Shown: piece by piece, positions 15,654-22,550 of the stretch
How positions within the stretch are numbered: position 1 is the stretch's first letter
How the letters are laid out: each line of letters begins with the position of its first letter
Source of the DNA: Kitasatospora sp. MBT63
GTDB lineage: Bacteria > Actinomycetota > Actinomycetes > Streptomycetales > Streptomycetaceae
Assembly: GCF_000710465.2 (NCBI RefSeq)
Contig: NZ_JAIZ01000049.1
Coordinates: 1-36,721 of the forward strand
Direction of reading: 5' to 3'
Length of the DNA: 36,721 nucleotides
Made by a program: the position numbers and the translations under genes
The notes under the pieces: generated by a model
The model's input: the letters and a program-made list of their open reading frames with translations, nothing else
What the model was told of the DNA's origin: nothing
Database searches by the model: none

Positions 15654-16359
15654 CCTGCTCAAGGCGCTCCAGCCCCCTCGGTGGTGTGGTGTGGTGGTGC
15701 CGCGCTGCTCGCCAAGATCGAATCTACTTGGTGGACCGTTGCCGTTGTGACAAGTTCACCATCCGACGCTATGTCGACATGGCAATTTGGCGCGATGCAT
15801 TCGATCACGAAGCGTGGCACCCGTCGACCCCCCTGTGAAGGGGGCGGGCGCAATGGTGGCTGGTTGTCACACGACCGATCACCCGCCGTCGCCGACCGCC
15901 ACCCCTCTGTCATCGGCTTGGGCTGCGGCTTTGTCCAAGCGGAAGGGGGTGTCTGCAGATTGACTGAAAATAGGCGGTGGGAGACAGGGGCGCGCAGGCC
16001 ATTCACGCGCGCCTCCTGAGGCCTGACGACACAGGGGTTCCGCCGTAGGCGCAAGAGTCGGAGCGGCGGGGTTGGCGTCCGAGCTCACGCACGGTTCCCG
16101 GCAGGACCCGTGGGGCGGACAGGTGGCCGGGCGCGACGGCCTCACCGTGCCGCGTGCCGGGCACGATGAACGCGCCGTGGGGCGCCGTGGGGCGCCGGGA
16201 GTCGCCGGGAGCCTGGGGAGTGGTGACCGCGGGCGCGCGGGTGCGCGGGTGCGCGGGGTGCAGGCGGTGCTCTGCGGCGGCGGCTGCCGGTGAGGTGCGC
16301 TGCAGTGGCCGGCTGACGGGCCGGCCGGTGCCCGCCCGTGAGCCCGTTATCGTCGGGCC
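15654..16359. promoter_or_regulatory. ~700-nt divergent region upstream of adpA
   Basis: No convincing gene. The part 15715-15810 is clearly less GC-rich than the window average, as expected for the adpA promoter zone. TGGCGCGATG at 15788-15797 fits the published AdpA-site consensus TGGCSNGWWY at 9 of 10 positions, which would agree with the autoregulation known for AdpA. Possible -10 boxes on the minus strand include TAGATT near 15720 and TAGCGT near 15770, but spacing to a -35 is poor for both. The right end carries the GNAT promoter. Confidence 0.5.
16348..16353 (+). promoter_or_regulatory. -10 box of leaderless GNAT promoter
   Basis: TATCGT is followed by 6 nt (CGGGCC) and the ATG at 16360. 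The gene has no Shine-Dalgarno site, so a leaderless transcript is likely. Confidence 0.5.
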
Positions 16360-17214
16360 ATGGAGATACCGGGCCGGCTCGAACTGGCCAACGACAACGC
16401 GGCCGCGTTCCAACTCGCCCAGGCCGAGGCCCGGGGGTGGCTCGCTCTCCGGCGTCCCGGGTTCGCCGCGGTCCGGCCGGACCGCGGCCCCGAGCAGGTG
16501 GAGGCCGACCGCGTCGTGGTGACCCGGCCGTACGCCGACCCGAGCGCGCTGGAAGCCGAACTCGTGGAGCTCTTCAAGGAGTGGGACACCGGCCACCTCT
16601 GTCTCGAGGACCCGTACGGGCGCCTGGACCTCTCCCGTTTCGGCTGCGAGGCGGCGCGAGGGAAGCCGGTGATGGCCCGCCCGCCAGGTCCGCCCGATTC
16701 CGATGTCGATGCCGACGCCGACGCTGGCGCCAATGCTGACGCCGGCCGGCGCCGCTATCCGGCCGACGTCGGCCTGACGGTCCATGAGGTGATCGGCGTG
16801 GACGACCTCGCGGAGGCCGAGCGCACCGTGGTCCACGGCTTCCCCGAACTCGCCCGGTTGCCCTGGCAGCGCGGCGGCCTGTTCCCGGCCGCGCTGCTGG
16901 AACGTCCCGGCTACCGGGTCTGGCTGGCCCGGCGCGGAGGTACGCCGGCCAGCGCCTGCGTGACGTACGCCGACGGAGCGGCCGTGGGCGTGTACTGGGT
17001 CGCCACACTCCCGGAACACCGCTCGAAGGGAGCCGCCGGAGCCGTCATCGGCCAGGCCCTCGCGGCCCACCCTGACCGGCTCGCCACTCTGACGGCCACC
17101 GAGTCGGGCGAACCGCTCTACCGCCGGATGGGCTTCCGGGAACAGGGCGTGAGCCGCTGGTGGCGCTACCCGCGGACCGTTCCCGCGGCGTCATCGGCCG
17201 CGGGCCCGAGGTAG
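16360..17214 (+). CDS. GNAT-family N-acetyltransferase
   Basis: 284 residues. The C-terminal ~130 residues are a GNAT domain: GVYWVATLPEHRSKGAAGAVIGQAL contains the acetyl-CoA pyrophosphate loop (R/Q-x-x-G-x-G/A type, here RSKGAAG), followed by LTATESGEPLYRRMGFREQG, the usual final strand and helix. The N-terminal half (EIPGRLELANDNAAAFQLAQAEARGWLALRRPG...) may be a degenerate first GNAT domain or a binding domain. The two parts are joined by an Asp/Ala repeat linker at ~110-127. The substrate is unknown. The gene is divergent from adpA and has no operon partner. Confidence 0.85.
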   Translation: MEIPGRLELANDNAAAFQLAQAEARGWLALRRPGFAAVRPDRGPEQVEADRVVVTRPYADPSALEAELVELFKEWDTGHLCLEDPYGRLDLSRFGCEAARGKPVMARPPGPPDSDVDADADAGANADAGRRRYPADVGLTVHEVIGVDDLAEAERTVVHGFPELARLPWQRGGLFPAALLERPGYRVWLARRGGTPASACVTYADGAAVGVYWVATLPEHRSKGAAGAVIGQALAAHPDRLATLTATESGEPLYRRMGFREQGVSRWWRYPRTVPAASSAAGPR

Positions 17215-17404
17215 GTGGACTCGACGTAGCCCGACGTAACTCGACGTAGGCGGTCTGCGTGGCGATCGGCATCGCCACCCGCGTCCTGATCGACCGGAGG
17301 CCGGAGCAAGCACGCTCCGGGCACCCCGGACCGGTGCGGTGGCCGGCTGACTCGGTACCGGTCCCGGTCCCGGTCTCGCTCCCGGTCGCCGGCCCGGTCC
17401 CGAT
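17215..17404. other. convergent gap with short repeats
   Basis: The 190 nt between two convergent genes hold three CGACGTA[GA] copies near 17222-17248 and a run of GGTCCC/GGTCTC units at 17355-17400. No gene or clear terminator was found. Confidence 0.5.
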
Positions 17405-18334
17405 CTATGCGGGCTGGGCGGCCTGGCGGCCCTGGGCGGTCTGCGGCAGCTGTGTGGTCTGGGGGAGCTGCGCGGTCTGGGGAAGCTTCAGCGGACGGGG
17501 GAGCGGCGTGGCCGGTACGCCGGGGATGCCCGGGATGACCTGCGTCTCCGGTCCCACGCCCTGGACGCCCTGGGCGACACCCTGGACGATCCGTGCGGCA
17601 CGGGCCAGTTGGGGCCGGAGCCGGGGTCGGGCCGGTGTCCGGGCAGCCCGGGAGCCGACCGCGGTCGGGGCGTTGCGCGCGGTCAGGACCATCCCGACGG
17701 CCTCGGGCAGCCCGCGGGCCTTCAGGGTCGGCCGGTACCCCTGTTCGCTCCAGGGGCGCCCGTGGTGCAGCCAGACGCTGCGCAGCCCCGTCGCCTCCGC
17801 GCCCGCGATGTCCGCCGGTGCATGGTCACCCACCATCCACGTTTCGGCGACCCAGTCGGCCATCGGCGGTACGCCGCATCGCTGTGCGGCGATCTCGAAG
17901 ATCAACGGGTCGGGTTTGACGCAGTTCGCCTCCTCCGAGATCACCCAGCCGTCGACGAGGGCGGAGAGCCCGGTACGCCGGATCTTCTCCAGCTGCGGGC
18001 GGGTGCCCCCGTTGCTGACGATGCCGAGTGTCCAGCCTGCCGAGCGGGCGGCCCGGAGGGCTTGGACGTGTGAATCCGGACAGGCGATATGGGAGTTGAT
18101 TCCCCGGCGATAGTGGGCAAGAAGAAGGTCGAGCGAGTGGTCGAGTCCGTAACGGCGTTTGGTGGCACCCAACACCGTCTCCCGGGGCACGTAGCCGCTC
18201 CCGTCGATGGTGGACATCCACTCGATGTCGGTGGCCGGCAGGCTGTGCTCGGCCAGGAAGTCCTGTGCCCAGGATCGGTAGGCGGCGTCCCTCGGGAGGA
18301 GCGTGTTGTCGAGGTCGAACAGGAGCAGCGACAT
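17405..18334 (-). CDS. HAD-superfamily hydrolase
   Basis: 309 residues from the ATG at 18334; an ATG at 18343 is also possible. HAD motifs: LLFDLDNTLL (nucleophile D7 and D9), LGIVSNGG (motif II Ser), CVKPDPLIF (motif III Lys) and MVGDHAPADIAGA (motif IV Asp), with a helical cap domain between motifs I and II. It should be a phosphatase acting on a small phosphorylated metabolite. The substrate is not readable. The last ~95 residues after ARGLPEAVGMVL are an Ala/Arg/Pro/Gln-rich tail ending in LPQTAQ-like repeats, which the catalytic fold does not need. Confidence 0.9.
   Translation of the reverse strand: MSLLLFDLDNTLLPRDAAYRSWAQDFLAEHSLPATDIEWMSTIDGSGYVPRETVLGATKRRYGLDHSLDLLLAHYRRGINSHIACPDSHVQALRAARSAGWTLGIVSNGGTRPQLEKIRRTGLSALVDGWVISEEANCVKPDPLIFEIAAQRCGVPPMADWVAETWMVGDHAPADIAGAEATGLRSVWLHHGRPWSEQGYRPTLKARGLPEAVGMVLTARNAPTAVGSRAARTPARPRLRPQLARAARIVQGVAQGVQGVGPETQVIPGIPGVPATPLPRPLKLPQTAQLPQTTQLPQTAQGRQAAQPA
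17441..17488. repeat. 18-bp degenerate tandem repeat in the HAD tail
   Basis: Two full copies (17441-17458, 17459-17476) and a partial third encode the repeating LPQT[A/T]Q hexapeptide at the C-terminus of the HAD protein. Confidence 0.85.
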
Positions 18335-18860
18335 GCGCAGCATGCTGCCAGTGACGAACCGTATGCATCTGGCAATTGCCAACGGGCGGCCCGAAATGCA
18401 GGGGAATGGCCGGATCGAGTCGACACTGTGTGACGGGAGGGATACGCGGGTCGGGTGGGGCGAAAGGGTTCAGGACGGATCGGCCGCGGGGGCAGGCGGA
18501 AGGGACAGGACGCAGGGGGATGACGGTCGGGTCACGTTGTGTGTATGTCCTGTTGCGTGCGGGCGACTGTTCGGTCAAGCTCCAGGGAACCTTCTCTCCG
18601 TTCGGGGCTCGGTACCGCCTCCGGCTCCGGTCGGCGGAGGGGGCGCGTTCGGTTCGGCGTGCACCCCGCCATTGGCGGGATCGTCCGCCGGATCCGGTCT
18701 CCGGCGCTGGGCCGGAGCCCCGGCTCGTCGTACTCTGAAAGGAACAGGTCGCATTCAGTGGTGCTCGGCGTGGACCGGCGCGATGCCGCGGAGTGGATCT
18801 GTTGTCGGGGCCGTTCAGGCCTCTCCTGTCGGCCCGCCTCAGTGTGAAGAGCTTTGAGCC
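18335..18860. other. 526-nt divergent intergenic region
   Basis: It lies between the HAD hydrolase and the universal stress protein. Open frames on both strands give Arg/Ser-rich translations without family features, so no gene is called. It should hold both promoters; AAAGGAACAGG near 18737 looks like an isolated ribosome-binding site but has no matching long frame. The USP start itself is uncertain and could lie further right. Confidence 0.45.
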
Positions 18861-19637
18861 ATGGTTGGTTTTGAGCCTCCCGGATCCGCCCCTGCGGATG
18901 CCGCCGCGCGACGGGTCGATGACTCCGTACCGAGCCCCAGGGCGCCCCGGTGGCTTGCCCTGGCATGGGTGCGTGAGCTCGTCCGGTTGGGTCGGACGAA
19001 CCGGGTGACGTTGAAGGGACAGGTGTCGGGGCGGCAGCGGGTGTCAGGGATGCCGGCGCCCCGGGCGGAAGCCGTACGCCGCGACGGCGCCGGCGACGCC
19101 GCACAGACCGGCGGTGCCGGGGCCGTGCCAGGACGGCGGACCGATGCCGGTCCGGTCGGCGGCCCGATGGACGGGGAGCCGGGCGTTCAGGAGCAGGCCG
19201 CGCGGGAACTGGATCCGGCCTTCCAGCACGGCGTGGTCGTCGGCTTCGACGGATCGTTGTCGAGTGAGCGTGCGCTGGCCTACGCCGTCGGCATGGCCAG
19301 GCGCTCACAGTGCGGGCTGGTGATCGTCCATGTGGCCAACCGGCTGCCGGCCACGGTCTGGGCGGGATGCGAGCCGCCGGTCTTCGTGGATCTACCCGAC
19401 CACCGCACCGAGATCCTGGGGTTGGAACTCGCCTGTGCCGACTTCCTGGCCGGCGTGCCGTGGATCCTGGTCGAGCGTGGTGGGGACATCTGCCATGAGA
19501 TCGAGGAGGTCGGCCGCGAGTACGCCGCCGACGCGATCGTCGTCGGCAGCACCCACGGGCTGCTGGGCAAGCTGTTCGGATCGGTGTCGAGCCGGCTGGC
19601 CCGCAGGGCCAACCGGCCCGTCATCGTGATCCCCTGA
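18861..19637 (+). CDS. universal stress protein (UspA family) with N-terminal extension
   Basis: 258 residues as read from the ATG at 18861. The Usp domain covers ~122-258: HGVVVGFDGSLSSERALAYAVGMARR (first strand and ATP-site Asp), a middle strand LVIVHVA, IEEVGREYAADAIVVGSTHGLLGKLFGSVSSRLARRANRPVIVIP at the end. The nucleotide loop reads GSTHGLLGKLFGSVS, slightly shorter than the textbook G-x2-G-x9-G(S/T), so ATP binding is likely but not certain. The ~120 residues before the domain are Ala/Gly/Arg-rich and lack a recognisable fold. Internal starts (for example the Met at residue 64 or 103) are quite possible. Its role is stress or dormancy signalling by family. Confidence 0.85.
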   Translation: MVGFEPPGSAPADAAARRVDDSVPSPRAPRWLALAWVRELVRLGRTNRVTLKGQVSGRQRVSGMPAPRAEAVRRDGAGDAAQTGGAGAVPGRRTDAGPVGGPMDGEPGVQEQAARELDPAFQHGVVVGFDGSLSSERALAYAVGMARRSQCGLVIVHVANRLPATVWAGCEPPVFVDLPDHRTEILGLELACADFLAGVPWILVERGGDICHEIEEVGREYAADAIVVGSTHGLLGKLFGSVSSRLARRANRPVIVIP

Positions 19638-20030
19638 CGGGGTGTCGGCGCCGACGGACGCACCGCCGAAGTAGGCGGTCCGGCGCCTGACCGGCCGGCC
19701 GGCAGCGCGTTGATCTCTCCGGCCGCCTGCCCGGGTGCCGCCCGGGTCGCCTCCGGTCGCCGACCGGCGTCAGGGTATAGCGGCTGGTGAGAGTGAGGGC
19801 GGAATCGGCCACGGGATCGAGCGTGCGGCCGGCGTGGCCGCGCACCGGTCGGCGGGTCGGTTGGATCGGTGGAACGGGCGGACTGGTTGGCGGGTCGGCG
19901 GGTCGGTGTGGCCCCCCGGGGCCGACCTGATGGCCGGCCCCGAGGGGGCGTGCCTCCGACAGCCGGTTGCCCCCGGTGGATGGGCTCCCGGCAGCCGGTC
20001 GGCGACGGATGTCCTTACCGGCAAGCCGGT
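19638..20030. other. 393-nt convergent gap
   Basis: Between the stress protein and acdH, which converge. It contains repeated GGCGGGTCGG units around 19850-19905 and the putative liu terminator. No gene is supported. Confidence 0.55.
19912..19948 (-). terminator. candidate terminator of the leucine-catabolism operon
   Basis: CCCCCCGGGGCCG (19912-19924) pairs with CGGCCCCGAGGGGG (19935-19948) around a 10-nt loop, about 80 nt past the acdH stop. Confidence 0.6.
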
Positions 20031-21221
20031 TCAGTACTTCATGCCCAGCTCGCGCGCGATGAGCATGCGCTGCACCTCGGAGGTACCCTCGCCGATCTCC
20101 AGGATCTTGGAGTCTCGCCAGAACCTGGCGACCGGGAACTCGTTCATGAAGCCGTAGCCGCCGTGGATCTGGGTGGCCTCGCGAGCGTTGTCGACGGCGG
20201 CCTCGGACGCGTACAGCTTGGCGATCGCAGCCTCCTTCTTGAACGGCTCGTTGTGCAGCAGCCGGGAGGCGGCGTCCCGCCAGGCCAGGCGGGCGGTGTG
20301 GGCGCGCATCTCCATGTCGGCAAGCTTGAACTGGATGACCTGGTTGGCGCCGATCGGGCGGCCGAAGGCTCGGCGCTCGCCGGCGTACTTGAGTGACTCG
20401 TCGACACATCCCTGCGCCAGGCCGGTGGACAGGGCTGCGATGGCGATGCGGCCCTCGTCGAGGATCCGCAGGAACTGGGCGTAGCCGCGGCCGCGCGGGC
20501 CGAGCAGGTTTTCAGCGGGGACACGGCAGTCGGTGAAGGACAGTTCGCGGGTGTCGGAGGCGTTCCACCCGACCTTGGAGTACTTCTTGGACACCTGGAA
20601 CCCCGGAGTTCCAGTGGGCACGATGATGGACGAGATCTCGCGGCTTGGCGAGGACTCCGTGCCACCTTCACTCGAACGAGCGATCGGTTCGGTCAGGGCG
20701 GTCACCGTGACCAGCCCGGTGATCTCGGTACCGGAGTTGGTGATGAAGCACTTGGTGCCGTTGATCACCCACTCGTTGGTGGCCTCGTCGAAGCGGGCCG
20801 TGGTGCGGGTCGCGCCGGCGTCGCTGCCGCCCTCGGGCTCGGTGAGGCCGAAGGCGCCGAGCATCTCGCCCGAGGTCAGCTTGGGCAGCCAGGTCCGCTT
20901 CTGCTCCTCCGTGCCGAACCGGTAGATCGGCATCGCGCCGAGCGAGACCGCGGCCTCCAGCGTGATGGCCACCGAGGAGTCCACCCGGGCCAGTTCCTCC
21001 AGCACCAGGCCGAGCGCGAAGTAGTCGCCGCCCATGCCGCCGTACTCCTCCGGGAAGGGCAGGCCGAACAGGCCCATCCGACCCATCTCCCGGATGATCT
21101 CGTACGGGAACTCGCCCTGCTCGTAGAAGTCGCCGATCTTCGGCGCCACCACGTCCTGGGAGAACTCTTCGACGGTGCGGCGCAGTTGCTCGTACTCGTG
21201 GTCCAGTCGGTGGTCGAGCAT
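20031..21221 (-). CDS. acdH: acyl-CoA dehydrogenase (AcdH-type, branched-chain)
   Basis: 396 residues; the ATG has AGGAGG 6 nt upstream (21228-21233). It is a flavoprotein that oxidises short branched acyl-CoAs (isovaleryl-CoA from leucine) to the enoyl-CoA. Family features are MGLFGLPFPEEYGG, the FAD-binding signature GAFGLTEPEGGSDAGATRT, WNASDTRELSFTDCRVP, RRAFGRPIGANQVIQFKLADM and the C-terminal IHGGYGFMNEFPVARFWRD followed by EIGEGTSEVQRMLIAREL. The Glu in EGTSE is at the catalytic-base position used by medium- and short-chain enzymes; isovaleryl-specific enzymes place it elsewhere, so breadth of substrate is possible. It is the last gene of the liu-type operon. The symbol follows the S. 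coelicolor homologue in the same context. Confidence 0.93.
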   Translation of the reverse strand: MLDHRLDHEYEQLRRTVEEFSQDVVAPKIGDFYEQGEFPYEIIREMGRMGLFGLPFPEEYGGMGGDYFALGLVLEELARVDSSVAITLEAAVSLGAMPIYRFGTEEQKRTWLPKLTSGEMLGAFGLTEPEGGSDAGATRTTARFDEATNEWVINGTKCFITNSGTEITGLVTVTALTEPIARSSEGGTESSPSREISSIIVPTGTPGFQVSKKYSKVGWNASDTRELSFTDCRVPAENLLGPRGRGYAQFLRILDEGRIAIAALSTGLAQGCVDESLKYAGERRAFGRPIGANQVIQFKLADMEMRAHTARLAWRDAASRLLHNEPFKKEAAIAKLYASEAAVDNAREATQIHGGYGFMNEFPVARFWRDSKILEIGEGTSEVQRMLIARELGMKY

Positions 21222-21482
21222 GGGGATCCTCCTGGGATCGGGCCGATGAGGCCGAGGTGAGGGAGATTCGGTGGGAGGCCGGAGGGTCCGGCGCGGACCG
21301 GTCGGTCCGGGGCGGGCCGGTGGCCGTTGCCGGGTCGGCGGGGTCAGCCGTCGGGCCCGACCGTGGTGTTCAGCTGTCGGTCCGGGGCCCGGACGCCGGG
21401 GTGGCCGGCGTCCGGGGGAGCACCCGGGGCGGAAGTGCGGGTTGTGACGGTCGCGGACCCGGCCGGGCTCGGTCGGCCGGGC

Positions 21483-22550
21483 TCAGTCGCCCGGGCCGAG
21501 CAGGGCGCGGACGGTCCGCGACTGGCTGGGTCGGCCGAGCTGCCGGGCCATCCAGCCACTGGTCGCGACGAGGGAGGTCAGGTCGACCCCGGTCTCGATG
21601 CCCAGGCCGTGCAGCATCCAGACCAGGTCCTCGGTGGCGAGGTTGCCGGTGGCGCTCTTGGCGTACGGGCAGCCACCAAGGCCGCCCGCCGACGCGTCCA
21701 CCACCGTCACGCCGCTCCTGAGCGCGGCGAGGGTGTTGGCCAGCGCCTGGCCGTACGTGTCGTGGAAGTGCACCGCGAGCCGCTCGATCGGCACGCCGAC
21801 CCGCACGAACGCGGCCAGCAGGCCCTGCACCTGGCCCGGGGTGGCCACCCCGATGGTGTCGCCGAGGCTCAGCTCGGTGCAGCCGAACTCGAGCAGCTGC
21901 AGACCGTGGCGGACCACCTGCTCGGCGGCCACCGGGCCCTCCCACGGGTCGCCGAAGCACATCGAGAGGTAGCCGCGGACCGGCACCCCGGCCGCGGTGG
22001 CCCGCTCGACGACCGGCCGGAACATCGCCATCGCCTCGTCCGCGGACCGGTTGAGGTTGCGCCGTGCGAAGGTCTCGGTGGCGCTGGCGAAGACCGCGAC
22101 GTCGGAGACCTGGTGCTCGAACGCCCGGTCCAGGCCGCGCTCGTTCGGCACCAGCACCGGCAACCGGAGTCCCGGGTGCTTCCCGGGCAGGTCGGCCAGC
22201 CGGGGCATCAGCTGTTCGGCGTCGGCCAGCTGGGGCACCCACTTCGGGTGGACGAAGCTGGTCGCCTCCACGGTGCGGAGCCCGGCGGCGGCGAGCCGGG
22301 CGATGAACTCGGCCTTCACCTCCAGCGGCACCAGGGCGCTCTCGTTCTGCAGCCCGTCGCGCGGCCCGACCTCGTGGATCCGTACCCGGGCCGGCAGTGT
22401 CGGGTCGGTCACCGGGTCGGGCAGACCGAGTTCGAGCACGCCCGGCTCGCGGCCGCCGTCCCCCGCCGCGGTGGTACCGGCGTCCGCAGCGGTCGCCGCC
22501 TGCGCGGTGGCGGTGTCCGGCGCGGGCTCGTGCTGCGCCTGCGCCGTCAC
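21483..22550 (-). CDS. hmgL: hydroxymethylglutaryl-CoA lyase
   Basis: 355 residues. The GTG start overlaps the accA1 stop by 4 nt (GTGA, 22547-22550). It cleaves HMG-CoA to acetoacetate and acetyl-CoA, the last step of leucine breakdown. The TIM-barrel starts at RVRIHEVGPRDGLQNE (metal and substrate residues R-D), ATSFVHPKWVPQLADA follows, then LSLGDTIGVATPGQV, HFHDTYGQALAN (metal-binding His pair) and the lyase signature GGLGGCPYAKSATGNLATED with the catalytic Cys. About 45 Ala/Thr-rich residues precede the domain. A 261-nt gap separates it from acdH, so acdH may have extra signals of its own. Confidence 0.95.
   Translation of the reverse strand: MTAQAQHEPAPDTATAQAATAADAGTTAAGDGGREPGVLELGLPDPVTDPTLPARVRIHEVGPRDGLQNESALVPLEVKAEFIARLAAAGLRTVEATSFVHPKWVPQLADAEQLMPRLADLPGKHPGLRLPVLVPNERGLDRAFEHQVSDVAVFASATETFARRNLNRSADEAMAMFRPVVERATAAGVPVRGYLSMCFGDPWEGPVAAEQVVRHGLQLLEFGCTELSLGDTIGVATPGQVQGLLAAFVRVGVPIERLAVHFHDTYGQALANTLAALRSGVTVVDASAGGLGGCPYAKSATGNLATEDLVWMLHGLGIETGVDLTSLVATSGWMARQLGRPSQSRTVRALLGPGD

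Noticed and set aside
17441-17490. LPQT repeats in the HAD tail as sortase sorting signals
   Set aside because: There is no membrane helix or basic tail after them and no signal peptide; they come from an 18-bp repeat.
18539-18860. Small plus-strand ORF upstream of the stress protein
   Set aside because: Its translation is Arg/Ser-rich and low in hydrophobic core, with no ribosome-binding site at its start.
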